Shown: one piece after another, positions 8,300 through 17,703 of the stretch
How positions within the stretch are numbered: position 1 is the first letter of the stretch
Layout: every line of letters starts with the position of its first letter
NCBI RefSeq assembly: GCF_000092205.1
Contig: NC_014216.1
Span: 2,051,742 to 2,115,741, forward strand
DNA: 64,000 nucleotides
Direction of reading: 5' to 3'
DNA from: Desulfurivibrio alkaliphilus AHT 2
Lineage (GTDB): Bacteria > Desulfobacterota > Desulfobulbia > Desulfobulbales > Desulfurivibrionaceae
The notes under the pieces: generated by a model
Told to the model about the DNA's origin: nothing
Seen by the model: the letters and a program-made list of their open reading frames with translations, nothing else
The model's database searches: none
Translations under genes and position numbers: made by a program

Positions 8300-9319
8300 T
8301 CACCAGGGCATCGTTTGCGCAATTCCAAACTTCCGTGAGGCCTTATTGATCAGACGCCGCAACAGCGGACTGGAATCAGTTCCTTCCAGCAGTTTCCACC
8401 TGAGTATTTGAGCAGGCCCGTAAAATTTGCGCAAAGGCAATGGCCACGAGATGACCTCAATGGCAAACCACCTTTTAAAGGGTTGATTCCCCACAAAATC
8501 ATAGAGCCGACAGCCATGTTCCCGTGCCCAGGCCATGGCGGTCATATGCAGCAGATAGTTGGCTCGCAAGGTTTTTGCCTCCGGATCCCGGCGCATTCCA
8601 CCCCAGCCATAATACATGTGGTCGCCAACTATGGTGTTGTATATCGCGGCACATGGCTTTTCATTGTGCCATGCAACAAAAAGCTGCGCCTTGCCCGCCC
8701 TTCCGAAAAGCTCTTGGACATAAGAAAAATACTCGGCTGAAAAGACCGGAAAATCCTGATAAGAGGCAGTTTCTTGGTGCAGGCCGTAAAAGGCGTCCAT
8801 TGATTTTTCATCTTCGGCTTGAACGGACAACCCTTTACGACGCGAACGGCGAATATTGTACGAAACTTTTTTGTCCATCTTCCCCATAAGCTCATCATCC
8901 GACAGGGTAAGGGGAACAATAACAGAATCGCCAGCCCGGCCCCAGGCTTTGGAAGGCCTGAAGCCCGCCTCCTTCAGCGCTTGGGCGGCCACTGCCTGGT
9001 TTGGAAACAGATCCACTCGTACAGAGGCATAGGATCGCTCTCGCACCAACTCTTCCAGCTTGTCCACAACCCGCCGCATTAGCAAGGGGTTATCGTCAAG
9101 CGCCAAAGGACCTCTTTGGATATGGGCAAACCTGCCCACCGGGGTGGATTGGACCAGAACCTGCACACCACCAACTATGTCACCGTTTTCCCTCACAACC
9201 ACCCGATCACAATGGTATCCATACGCTTTACGGTTGGCAGCGTATTGGCTGGATTGCTCATGGTGACTGAGTGGGCAAGCGGCCAAAAAAACATCCCATT
9301 CGGAATCAGTTTCACTCAT
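8300..9319 (-). CDS. FemAB-like GNAT protein (copy 2)
   Basis: A 339-residue paralogue of the preceding downstream gene; both begin with a SExDxEWDxFLAA pattern and share HEQxxxYxxxRxxYG. Middle signature KKVSYNIRRSRRKGLSVQ and the C-terminal LHMTAMAWAREHGCRLYDFVG match the FemAB group. The active-site surroundings differ between the copies (GGTEAQKKKVARDTIDW in copy 1, GNQPFKRWFAIEVISW in copy 2), so they may act on successive positions or on different acyl donors. The gene lies between the DegT aminotransferase and copy 1 with short gaps, in operon orientation. Substrate is unknown. Confidence 0.85.
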   Translation of the reverse strand: MSETDSEWDVFLAACPLSHHEQSSQYAANRKAYGYHCDRVVVRENGDIVGGVQVLVQSTPVGRFAHIQRGPLALDDNPLLMRRVVDKLEELVRERSYASVRVDLFPNQAVAAQALKEAGFRPSKAWGRAGDSVIVPLTLSDDELMGKMDKKVSYNIRRSRRKGLSVQAEDEKSMDAFYGLHQETASYQDFPVFSAEYFSYVQELFGRAGKAQLFVAWHNEKPCAAIYNTIVGDHMYYGWGGMRRDPEAKTLRANYLLHMTAMAWAREHGCRLYDFVGNQPFKRWFAIEVISWPLPLRKFYGPAQILRWKLLEGTDSSPLLRRLINKASRKFGIAQTMPW

Positions 9320-9371
9320 GCTTGTCTCGTAACAACTGACATTAAAGGCGTAAATGGCGTATCGGTTTCTA

Positions 9372-10544
9372 TCAAATATGAAAGTTCAGTTCCGTGTAAA
9401 TGGCTTGAATACAATCGGCCACATCATTTTCGGTTAACTTCGCGGAAATCGGCAAACTAACCGTTTGTCTCCCTATTCGCATTGCGTTGGGATAGTCGCC
9501 TGGCTTCCAGCCAAAGGTTTTCTGATAATAAGGGTGCTCGGTAAGGCTGAGGTAGTGTACGCCCACCCCGATACCGTGGAAAGTCATGCGGTCCAGAAAG
9601 CTATCACGAGTGATGCCGGTTTTTGCTCCATCAATCAGGATATTGAACAAGTGGCAGGCATGGCGCTGATCTGCCATTACCGGAGCGGGTAGGCCCAAGG
9701 GCAATGGAGCCAAAGCTTCCATGTAGCGCTCCCAGATCTGCCGGCGACGGCGCCAGTAGTCATCCACCCGATGAAGTTGATGTACACCCAGCGCAGCCTG
9801 CATATCCATCATATTGTACTTGAAACCACACTCCACCACCTGATAATGCTTGAAACCCTCGTCGCCAAAACGCTTCCAGGCATCCTTGCTCATGCCATGC
9901 AAGCCCAGTACCTTGATACGGGCAATATCTTCTTCCCGCTTGGCCAACACCATGCCACCTTCACCGGTAACGACGTTTTTGGTTGAATAAAAGCTGAAAC
10001 AGCCAAAATCACCGAATGTGCCGGCCTTCTGCCCTTCATATTCTGTCTCGATAGCATGGGCACAATCTTCGATGACCTTCAGGTTGTGGCGCCGCGCAAT
10101 AGCCATTATGGCTCCCATATCGCAAGGCCGCCCGGCAAAATGGACTGGCACAATGGCGCGGGTGCGTGGTGTGATGCAACGTTCAATCTCCTGGGGGTCA
10201 ATATTCCAGGTATGGGGATCGATGTCGGCCAGAACCGGTTTAGCTCCGGCAAAAATGATGGCATTAACCGTGGCACAAAAAGTAAGCGGGGTTGTAATGA
10301 CTTCGGCATCAGGGCCAAGATCGGCAGCCAACAGGCTCAAATGTAATGCCGCCGTACAAGAATTGAGCGCCACCGCGTTTTGCACCCCTTTGTAGGCCGC
10401 AAAGTCGGCTTCGAACTTTGCCACTCGCGGACCGGTGCCAATCCAGGCGCTACGGAGGCATGCAACCACCTCTTCAATTTCCGCTTCTTCAATCAGCGGG
10501 GAACCAAAAACAAGAAAACGATCCTTGGGACGAATGGGATCCAT
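9372..10544 (-). CDS. DegT/DnrJ/EryC1/StrS aminotransferase
   Basis: A 390-residue PLP-dependent sugar aminotransferase. The family hallmarks are SAWIGTGPRVAKFEADFA, NSCTAALHL for phosphate binding, VIEDCAHAI holding the pyridine-binding Asp, and FSFYSTKNVVTGEGG with the Schiff-base Lys. It transfers an amino group to a keto-sugar nucleotide (typically at C3 or C4), giving an amino sugar for the polymer. Amino sugars fit the FemAB-like and deacetylase genes next door, which would act on amino groups. Length is normal. The keto-sugar it uses is not encoded by an obvious neighbour; the WbpM-like dehydratase at 41.9-43.8 kb is one possible source. Confidence 0.9.
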   Translation of the reverse strand: MDPIRPKDRFLVFGSPLIEEAEIEEVVACLRSAWIGTGPRVAKFEADFAAYKGVQNAVALNSCTAALHLSLLAADLGPDAEVITTPLTFCATVNAIIFAGAKPVLADIDPHTWNIDPQEIERCITPRTRAIVPVHFAGRPCDMGAIMAIARRHNLKVIEDCAHAIETEYEGQKAGTFGDFGCFSFYSTKNVVTGEGGMVLAKREEDIARIKVLGLHGMSKDAWKRFGDEGFKHYQVVECGFKYNMMDMQAALGVHQLHRVDDYWRRRRQIWERYMEALAPLPLGLPAPVMADQRHACHLFNILIDGAKTGITRDSFLDRMTFHGIGVGVHYLSLTEHPYYQKTFGWKPGDYPNAMRIGRQTVSLPISAKLTENDVADCIQAIYTELNFHI

Positions 10545-10553
10545 TCAATAACC

Positions 10554-11714
10554 TCACTGAACTTGCGAATTATGGTGGCCGACCCTTCCCGTCAGCCTGT
10601 CTCGCAAGGCCTCCCAACGGCGTTGCCCGACAAGCGGCCAGGTATAATAATAAGAACGCTCATGCGCGTTACTGCCAAAATCTTTCCTCAGTTTTGGATC
10701 TGCAAAAACCTTTCGTATCGCTTCAACCCAAGCGTCTGAATCATACGGGTCCATAATGATCCCGTCCTGTCCATCGCGAACAATACTCCCTCCGCCCATC
10801 GGGCTTACCAACGATGGAAGCCCGGCCCCCATGGCAAGATAGGTCACCAGAGGACTTCCCTCCTCGAGGCTCGGGAGCATAAAAACATCTGCCTCTTGCA
10901 GTACCGGCTTGAGATCCTGGCAATAGCCAACATGCTGGATATCTGGGCGCTCCAGATAAGGCGCGACCAATTGCCTGACATTGGGTTCTATCGCGCCGAC
11001 CAGCTTCAGTATTCCCTGAACGCCGGCTTTCACCCAATAGTCCAGCAACAACAGCACACCTTTACGAATGCCGATCCGCCCCATAAAAACCGCCGTGATC
11101 TCCTTTTTCTTCCGCTTCGCTATCAGATCATCAGAGAAGATATCTGAAGTCGCGAGCCCATAGCTGCATGAAATAATTTTATTGCTTGGAACACCGGCCT
11201 TGACCAGGGAGCCGGTTACCTGCTCACTGGGACTGTAGAGATAATCTGCCAATTCAAATTTGCTATTTTCAACAGCAATCCCGGCAAAATCCTGCTTGTG
11301 ACCAACGGGTATGCCGAGCCGGGAGTATTCCACATCAAGGATTGGCTTGCTGGTGGCCAGATGTGTGTTTATCTTCTCGGTTACGATGATATTCCCACGT
11401 TGCTTGACTTTTCGGAACAGCTCAACCGAAGACCCTGGCCAGAGATAAGCTATATCCTTTTTTTCCAAAGCGCCAATGAAACGTTTTTCCATGATTTTCC
11501 GGATAGTTTCCTGACTGAGCAAACGATACCCCAACGACTTGAGCCGGGGGGGCAAAACGTAACGATGAAATTTGCTCTTTAATGACAACTCGGTTGTGTA
11601 GCAAAACAAGGTGGCATCTGCCCCGCTGTCAATCATGCTCTCAATGATCGCATGTGCCGCGTACCCTGGGCCGGCGGCTTTAATATGTATTGGGTATGAA
11701 GCAACGATGCGCAT
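10554..11714 (-). CDS. Family 4 glycosyltransferase
   Basis: A 386-residue GT-B enzyme. The C-terminal half has AVFMGRIGIRKGVLLLLDYW, VGYCQDLKPVLQEADVFMLPS, and EEGSPLVTYLAMGAGLPSLV, which is the EX7E-type region that binds the nucleotide-sugar donor. The N-terminal half is basic and loosely conserved, with the acceptor groove. It should retain donor stereochemistry, as GT4 enzymes do. It starts at ATG 11714, 37 bases after the asparagine-synthase-like gene, and ends nine bases before the aminotransferase start. Donor and acceptor are unknown. Confidence 0.88.
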   Translation of the reverse strand: MRIVASYPIHIKAAGPGYAAHAIIESMIDSGADATLFCYTTELSLKSKFHRYVLPPRLKSLGYRLLSQETIRKIMEKRFIGALEKKDIAYLWPGSSVELFRKVKQRGNIIVTEKINTHLATSKPILDVEYSRLGIPVGHKQDFAGIAVENSKFELADYLYSPSEQVTGSLVKAGVPSNKIISCSYGLATSDIFSDDLIAKRKKKEITAVFMGRIGIRKGVLLLLDYWVKAGVQGILKLVGAIEPNVRQLVAPYLERPDIQHVGYCQDLKPVLQEADVFMLPSLEEGSPLVTYLAMGAGLPSLVSPMGGGSIVRDGQDGIIMDPYDSDAWVEAIRKVFADPKLRKDFGSNAHERSYYYTWPLVGQRRWEALRDRLTGRVGHHNSQVQ

Positions 11715-11750
11715 GGCTTCAGCAATCCTCCCGATTTGAGAGCACAGTGA

Positions 11751-13562
11751 TCATTTCTGTACTATTGGTCCAGACAACAAAAAAGCCAGCGACGCCATGC
11801 GCAGCAATAGAATTTTTTGTTCGTTATCGGGAGGAAAACTTGCAATGGTTTGAAAACCACAACGTGCAAACTGTTCTTTTGTCTGTGAAAAAACTTCCTG
11901 GAAAAACGCCTGGTTTTCAGCGTTATCGACATACTGGCCGATGAAACTGTCAATATCCCCCCCGGCTTTCCCATCTTTTCGCAGCCATTCGGGCATTCGA
12001 TTGACCAGTTTACGATACACCGCGTTTTTCAAGTGGGTCAAACGATACGCTACCAGATTTTGTGCGGCAAATCCTCCGGTGTTCTCTTTCGGGATTCGGG
12101 CGAGTTCCGGGAATCGTCGTCGATAGAACGCGTTATACAATCTGTCCCCGGCCCGAAGCATTTTCGCGACCCCCATGCAAGCCGTAAAAATTTTTCGGTC
12201 GTAGAATGGACAAAGCGTGTCTGCTCTGCGCATAAAACTGACAGGTCCGCCAGATGTCAAAAGAGCTCCCCTGAAGCGGTGCAACAGCATTTCAATCATA
12301 TCGGCATCTGTAGGGCAATGTTTTTGGAGCCGTTTTACTAGGTCAGTCAGGTGCTGTTTTTCGCGGACTTCAATTGCCTCCACCCAATGGGTCGGCAGTG
12401 CTGATATTTTCCGGCCGTAACCGGTGGCCAGCCTTTCCAGATAAGTCGAGCCAGGGAGGCGCGGTGTTTGGTACCGATCAAGCCCCAAAATAATTTTATA
12501 CAATGGCTCGTTTCGGCGCTTCAACTTGTAATAAAAACCGCCACCCAGGACGACATCACCGATGTGGCCGTCGATAATGTAGGCCGGGTTGTTTCTGGTC
12601 AAAGTTTCCAGGATGGCATACATGTGGCTGCTTTCCAAACTGTCCCCAGTCCCGGTCCCGTACAAAAAGTCTTCCGCGAAACGGCAAGGAGAGTTCGCTG
12701 CGACCTGAAATACTTCGGTCTGAAGTCCAAGCGTCACAGCAACCCTACGTGCGACCATGGCCTCTTGAGTATCAGGGCTATCATAAGTGCACAGTCGCAA
12801 GGACTTCTCCCGGCAATAGGCAGCGATCAATCGTGAGTCATAACCACCGCTGAGCCCTGCCGCTATCGACTCGTCTCCCAAGCGGGCAAAGTAGTCGGTG
12901 AATAGAGCATCAAGATAATCTATCGCTTGACTTTCATCTGTAAGCCGTTGTTCCGGATCAGGGTAGGTCGGATAGTTTTCTTGCGAAATTTCGAGGCGCC
13001 CCGGCTTGTTAAGCGGCAAAGTAATGGACTGGCCAGGGCCAATTCGTTTGACTTCAGCGAACAGCGACTGATGAAAGGGCAAATAACCGTAAGTTAGATA
13101 TTCAGCGCAAGCGAGGTCTGTGGGCGACTCACCATCGGCAAGATCGAACTGGTTGATGCCAATCAGTGTTTCTTTTTCTCCACTTTTGCAATAAAGTGGC
13201 ATGCAAGACAAAAAATCAGCTATCGCAAGTAATTTATTGTTAGCTTTATCTATAATAAACAAGGCAAACATGCCGCCATCGATTTCTAAGCGTACACCGT
13301 CAAGCCCCGTTCGACCGTAAGCCTCAGCCAACAGCGCCAAGGATTCTTTAACCACAAAACTCTTGGCGCGGCTGGCATATAGATGCCCCACACAGATTAA
13401 ACAAAGCGATTTCTGTTCATCTTCACAAAAAACAGGAGAATGCCCCTTGTCGGCGACAACCAACCTGGGCCAGCATGCTCCTACACCGTGCCGCAGGCTA
13501 ATGTAGAATCCACGGGCCGCCGAGTCTTTTTCAATAACTATTTCATGTTGATCTTCGGTCAT
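11751..13562 (-). CDS. Asparagine-synthase-like protein without N-terminal Cys nucleophile
   Basis: A 603-residue protein. The C-terminal half contains AAGLSGGYDSRLIAAYC, the SGGxDS PP-loop that binds ATP in AsnB-type synthetases, followed by DGHIGDVVLGG. The N-terminal half resembles the glutaminase domain (FALFIIDKANNKLLAIADFL, TYGYLPFHQSLFAEVKRIGPG) but the chain begins MTEDQHEIVI, so the Cys that must directly follow the initiator Met in a class II glutaminase is absent. The enzyme probably adenylates a carboxylate and uses free ammonia or another amine. Related proteins occur in exopolysaccharide clusters, where they are thought to amidate uronic acids; that role here is inferred. Confidence 0.8.
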   Translation of the reverse strand: MTEDQHEIVIEKDSAARGFYISLRHGVGACWPRLVVADKGHSPVFCEDEQKSLCLICVGHLYASRAKSFVVKESLALLAEAYGRTGLDGVRLEIDGGMFALFIIDKANNKLLAIADFLSCMPLYCKSGEKETLIGINQFDLADGESPTDLACAEYLTYGYLPFHQSLFAEVKRIGPGQSITLPLNKPGRLEISQENYPTYPDPEQRLTDESQAIDYLDALFTDYFARLGDESIAAGLSGGYDSRLIAAYCREKSLRLCTYDSPDTQEAMVARRVAVTLGLQTEVFQVAANSPCRFAEDFLYGTGTGDSLESSHMYAILETLTRNNPAYIIDGHIGDVVLGGGFYYKLKRRNEPLYKIILGLDRYQTPRLPGSTYLERLATGYGRKISALPTHWVEAIEVREKQHLTDLVKRLQKHCPTDADMIEMLLHRFRGALLTSGGPVSFMRRADTLCPFYDRKIFTACMGVAKMLRAGDRLYNAFYRRRFPELARIPKENTGGFAAQNLVAYRLTHLKNAVYRKLVNRMPEWLRKDGKAGGDIDSFIGQYVDNAENQAFFQEVFSQTKEQFARCGFQTIASFPPDNEQKILLLRMASLAFLLSGPIVQK

Positions 13563-13610
13563 TAATGAGGTCCTAATGGACGCTAATAACTTTTTTAAAT
13601 CAAGAATATG

Positions 13611-15302
13611 TCAGTATCCACATTCTACCTTATCTTTGCCAAAGCCTTCCCGGATATAATCATTAACTGCGCAGGCAGTGTATTCAGCTCTCCAGTTATA
13701 GCGGGATTGCTGTAAGGCTTCTAGCATGAACTCTTCGGTAGAAGCCGTGCCGCTACCAAAGGACTCATTGTATGATCTCAAACTTCTGTCAGGATTGGGA
13801 TAGTCAATTTTAACCCACTCCGAGCCAGACTCATTCTCACCAATTTCTGCCTGAAATCCTGCAATTGTATTGCCTGGTAGGAAGGCGCTGCTGGGATAGG
13901 GACTATAAAATTTGTTATCGGTAAACGTAATCCCGCCAGGGTTAAAATAATTCGCCACTAGCCTATCGGACTCATCACCCATTTGAAACTCGTTATCGTA
14001 TACATTAATAGCACTATACGGGGTCTCACGGTCAGAAAAAGATATAGCCGTCCCCTTATTTTCTACAGTTCCCCATCTTCCAACAACATTTTCATAGATT
14101 TCTGCAGCATCAGTCTCAGATTCAATTCTTATTGCCGGCTCAGTATTTGTTGCCCCTATTCCATCTGTGAAAATATTGCCAAAAACCGATACACCATGAA
14201 TGTGCTCAAGCCTTAGCCCAGTGATATCAGTCCCCTTTGGCCACCTTTCCAGAAACACGTTATAATCTACCATATCCCCGTAAAATGGACCGTAGGCGTT
14301 ACGCCCGTATTGGGTACGATCACTCCTCACAATAAGGTTGTTGTGCATTCTCCCCGCTGTACGGAATGTCACACCTACCCTTTGTGATGCGTAAAAGATA
14401 TTTCTGCGGAGCTCAATATGCCCGTTGTCGCCTTCATGGGCTATATATACATGGCGGTTGCCCGCCACGGGGCTGTAAAACAGATTCTCCTCAAATAATA
14501 AATCATGAGCACCTTCGGAGAAAAATTTGGCCCCAAGAGAACCCTGCTGGCTGTTTTCTACAAAAATATTACGTCGCCAAGAATACCCTTTTAGTTGATT
14601 CCCGCGAGGAAATGCTTGCACGGTATTACCTAGACGGTCGAAGAAACAATCTTCAACGAGTATATCTTTGCCCGATGAACCGGTAGTAACAACACCTGAA
14701 GCGCTGCCAACCTCCCACTCGGCATGAGCCCCCGTAATTCCTGATATTATAAGGTTTTGCGAGTTTCCTATATTAATCATGATAGTGTTGGCGTTTACGT
14801 TAAGTGTTGGCCGGGGGCCAATTCCATAAGAGGCAAGGATAATACGGGCTTGGGTCGATGGGCCTGACCTGTTACTCCAACCACTGAATACTTCATTATT
14901 CCACTTATCTCCACGCTTTAGAAGCAGGATGTCCGGAAATCCATTGCGGACCTGGGCGACGCCAGCGGCTACCGTTGCATAAGCGTTCACGGATCCACTG
15001 GGCTGAAACATCCCGTTCACATCAAAGGTGATATCGGAAATACCGTAATGCTTGCCCGTACTGTCATTGCCCTCTGAGCTGGACACAAAAATCACCCGGG
15101 CATCTTCGTACCCATTTTGGAGCATCGCTGAAAAATTAGTCCATCCAACCTCTGTAAGCGGCAGACCAGTAAAATCGTGAATATCAGCGGGTAGCCTTGG
15201 CCAGACCATTACGCCTATTGGTCTGGATAAAGCACTATTTGCAACGACAAGCATCAACGCAGTTACAACAAAGACATAGAAGCAACATTTACAGTTTTTC
15301 AT
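13611..15302 (-). CDS. Secreted right-handed parallel beta-helix protein
   Basis: A 563-residue protein with a clear signal peptide (Lys-Cys start, hydrophobic core to about residue 26, ALS-R cleavage region). After that come many short repeats with NxLxxSG/NxFxxx patterns such as LIISGITGAHAEWEV, LFEENLFYSPVAG, IELRRNIFYAS, YNVFLERWP and VFGNIFTDG, typical of pectate-lyase-like parallel beta-helices. A strong SD (GGAGGTG) precedes the ATG. In exopolysaccharide operons such proteins are periplasmic polysaccharide lyases, epimerases or scaffold proteins. No catalytic triad can be named from sequence alone, and the base composition is lower in GC than neighbouring genes. Confidence 0.75.
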   Translation of the reverse strand: MKNCKCCFYVFVVTALMLVVANSALSRPIGVMVWPRLPADIHDFTGLPLTEVGWTNFSAMLQNGYEDARVIFVSSSEGNDSTGKHYGISDITFDVNGMFQPSGSVNAYATVAAGVAQVRNGFPDILLLKRGDKWNNEVFSGWSNRSGPSTQARIILASYGIGPRPTLNVNANTIMINIGNSQNLIISGITGAHAEWEVGSASGVVTTGSSGKDILVEDCFFDRLGNTVQAFPRGNQLKGYSWRRNIFVENSQQGSLGAKFFSEGAHDLLFEENLFYSPVAGNRHVYIAHEGDNGHIELRRNIFYASQRVGVTFRTAGRMHNNLIVRSDRTQYGRNAYGPFYGDMVDYNVFLERWPKGTDITGLRLEHIHGVSVFGNIFTDGIGATNTEPAIRIESETDAAEIYENVVGRWGTVENKGTAISFSDRETPYSAINVYDNEFQMGDESDRLVANYFNPGGITFTDNKFYSPYPSSAFLPGNTIAGFQAEIGENESGSEWVKIDYPNPDRSLRSYNESFGSGTASTEEFMLEALQQSRYNWRAEYTACAVNDYIREGFGKDKVECGY

Positions 15303-15315
15303 GGCGCACCTCCAA

Positions 15316-16242
15316 CTATGAGTTAGTTGACCATTTTGCAGTTAGTCTGTCAATTAGATCATCAGAATAAAAATGTTTAATAAACTTTGTAGAATATATT
15401 TTATTACAGGTCTCTCTTGATAACTTTAGATTATTTTTTACATACTCGTGTATCTCATGATATTTGTCGTTTTTATGAAGATGGGAGTGGATCAGATTAA
15501 AACGATCTTCTCCCAAACCAAAAAGTTGTGCTGCACCTTGCTTGAAGCCATTTGATAAATCTTCAAATCTCAACAATAAAATTTCGAAACGATCATCTTT
15601 GATTATCTGGTAACCTTGGTCAACATCAAATCGGTGATCATATACATTAACACCTGTTTCTTCCCCAAAAACCTCATCGTACCAATTGCTCAACAACCAA
15701 CCGGAGGGGTCATCTCGGTCAAAAAGGGTCTGAAAATAATCGATTACCGGACTCTTATTTCCCTCACAATATTTTTCCAGCACTTCCACAAACTGCCCCT
15801 TGGGGTTAAGAAAATGCAGGGAAACAAAAACACTGATCGGCTCGCGAAAAATACTAATAATTTTCCAGGGTTTAGGATATGAACCATCACCAATTTTGGA
15901 GATAACCTCTCCAAGCAATTTGCCCAGCACAAAATTTCTGTCTATTCGGCGCCCGTTTCGCCTTGCTCTGTCAATCCATTCTACGGCTCGTGCTGACGAC
16001 AGGGTATGCACGTGATAAACCGGCATATCAAGGTTTGCGGCAAGCACTGAAGCATAAACACTGGTAGAAGCCACCCGACCATACTGATAAATCAGCACCA
16101 AAGGGGTGCCTTGACGAACCGCTTTATTGATTTTACGGCAATCGAAAAGGTTCTGTATCACTCTTGCACCATTGTAAATCGGCGCCGGCGAGTTGACCAC
16201 AAAACCGGTTACCATAAGCTCTAGGCGCTTTATTATATTCAC
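15316..16242 (-). CDS. Sulfotransferase-like putative capsular polysaccharide protein
   Basis: A 308-residue protein. LVLIYQYGRVASTSVY resembles the P-loop-like PAPS 5'-phosphate site of sulfotransferases, and IISIFREPISVFVSLHFLN resembles the 3'-phosphate site with its conserved Arg. LLSNWYDEVFG recalls the NKWYS-type motif of the putative capsular polysaccharide synthesis family, so it may belong to that group. It would modify the sugar chain, most simply by sulfation. The start is a GTG at 16242; a later ATG at 16212 is possible. Lower GC than its neighbours suggests separate acquisition together with the beta-helix gene. Function is tentative. Confidence 0.6.
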   Translation of the reverse strand: MNIIKRLELMVTGFVVNSPAPIYNGARVIQNLFDCRKINKAVRQGTPLVLIYQYGRVASTSVYASVLAANLDMPVYHVHTLSSARAVEWIDRARRNGRRIDRNFVLGKLLGEVISKIGDGSYPKPWKIISIFREPISVFVSLHFLNPKGQFVEVLEKYCEGNKSPVIDYFQTLFDRDDPSGWLLSNWYDEVFGEETGVNVYDHRFDVDQGYQIIKDDRFEILLLRFEDLSNGFKQGAAQLFGLGEDRFNLIHSHLHKNDKYHEIHEYVKNNLKLSRETCNKIYSTKFIKHFYSDDLIDRLTAKWSTNS

Positions 16243-16269
16243 ACAAAAACCTGTTCAAAGTTCAATAGA

Positions 16270-17697
16270 TTATTGACACCTTCGCATCAGATGAACATGT
16301 CTGCTTACACGACCAAATCTGGGCTCAATGGCCTCTCTTTCTATTTTTCTGCCATATTTTTTGTCCTTATTACCAACAACAACCCCTTCCAAGGATAAAT
16401 ACCAGCCTAACAACGCCCCGGAAGTCATAAGATAGACAGGATTGACCATGGCGTTAAAGAGAGAGTCTAACATAAAAAGAATAACCACCATGCTTAGTAT
16501 GACAGGTGTGATTATCTCTGTAACATCAACTCCCCTTTTTAGGGCCTTACCGCATAAAACAAGCCATGGCCCTAACAACATTGCCACAACCATGCTTATT
16601 AATCCGAAAAACCCCCTGGAATTGAACACGATGGTCCAAAAGGCATCCACCATTTGTATCACATTCCGGCCGGTATCCGGGTCCACCGGCCAGCCACGGC
16701 CGTAGCCTCCCCACCCAAAAAGCGGACTTTCCAGTGCTTTCTGGGAGAACAGATCTTCTTGCAAAAGCCTGATCGCCAATGAGCTGGTACGATCTTCGTC
16801 AAACACCTTGGCGACCAGCACCTCCACGTCGCCTGCGGCCACCATTCCCGAGATACGCAGGCCGATATACAACGGAACCACCAGCAGCAGAAGGGGGAAG
16901 ATGAAATGCAGCCCCGGCTTACGGTAAACAAAGTAGCCGCCACAGCCCAGCGCTAACGCGACCCAGGCGTTGGCAGATTTGCAGAGGATGGTCGTGATGA
17001 CCAGGACCGCAACGATAAAGGCCATGGGAATCCCGCCCAGCCGCTCAACCGCCCGGCTGCGCCACAGCCAGAAGGCAACGGTGGCGCTTAGCGCGATCCA
17101 CAAAGAAACCATCAGCCCGTGCTGCATGAAGACAATGGGTCGAAAACCGTCGTATCTGAAGTGCTGAAGAAAAGAGTGGGGAAAAAAACCATACACCATA
17201 TTACTGAGTTGCGGACTCATCCTGATCTCATAGAGGGCCAGGATGGCATAGACAAAACCACCAATGACCACGGCCAGGCAGAGATCACGCAGTGTTTCAT
17301 TGTTCTTGAAGTAGATACGGCCGGCCAGATAGGGAATACCCCAAGTCATAATCTGGCTGTAAAATCCGGACAACCCGTCATAAAGGCCAAGTTGATTGGT
17401 TAACGACGTGGGAATCGGCGCCAGGCACCAAAGCACCATGGGCAAATCATATATTCTCCATTTGAAATTGGCCTTAAAGTATTGCCCAGACAGCCAGCCG
17501 CCCAAGATCAATCCCATCGAAATGGCGACATTCTTGTTATAGGGCGGGATGCCCTCCCAGCTATAGCCGGTGGCCGGCAAAAGCAGCCAACCGCCGATTA
17601 CTGCCACCAGCACCGCCCGGTGGGGCTTCAGGGTGAAGAAAAGCATAACCGTGAACGGCACCCAGCCAAAAAGCATAATGGGAACCAGCGGGGTCAT
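16270..17697 (-). CDS. O-antigen ligase/polymerase-like membrane protein
   Basis: A 475-residue protein with about ten to twelve predicted membrane helices and a large periplasmic loop around residues 300-370 (FGWGGYGRGWPVDPDTGR), the layout of the Wzy_C/O-antigen ligase superfamily. Such proteins polymerise lipid-linked repeat units or ligate the chain to an acceptor on the periplasmic side. It lies directly downstream of the WecG-like gene in the exopolysaccharide operon and is the only candidate polymerase in the window. It is not an exosortase: the length, helix pattern and motifs do not fit EpsH/XrtA. Confidence 0.8.
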   Translation of the reverse strand: MTPLVPIMLFGWVPFTVMLFFTLKPHRAVLVAVIGGWLLLPATGYSWEGIPPYNKNVAISMGLILGGWLSGQYFKANFKWRIYDLPMVLWCLAPIPTSLTNQLGLYDGLSGFYSQIMTWGIPYLAGRIYFKNNETLRDLCLAVVIGGFVYAILALYEIRMSPQLSNMVYGFFPHSFLQHFRYDGFRPIVFMQHGLMVSLWIALSATVAFWLWRSRAVERLGGIPMAFIVAVLVITTILCKSANAWVALALGCGGYFVYRKPGLHFIFPLLLLVVPLYIGLRISGMVAAGDVEVLVAKVFDEDRTSSLAIRLLQEDLFSQKALESPLFGWGGYGRGWPVDPDTGRNVIQMVDAFWTIVFNSRGFFGLISMVVAMLLGPWLVLCGKALKRGVDVTEIITPVILSMVVILFMLDSLFNAMVNPVYLMTSGALLGWYLSLEGVVVGNKDKKYGRKIEREAIEPRFGRVSRHVHLMRRCQ

Positions 17698-17703
17698 GGC
17701 TTT

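Noticed and set aside
16270-17697. The polytopic membrane protein as the missing exosortase
   Set aside because: It has the length, helix number and large periplasmic loop of O-antigen ligases/polymerases and lacks exosortase motifs.
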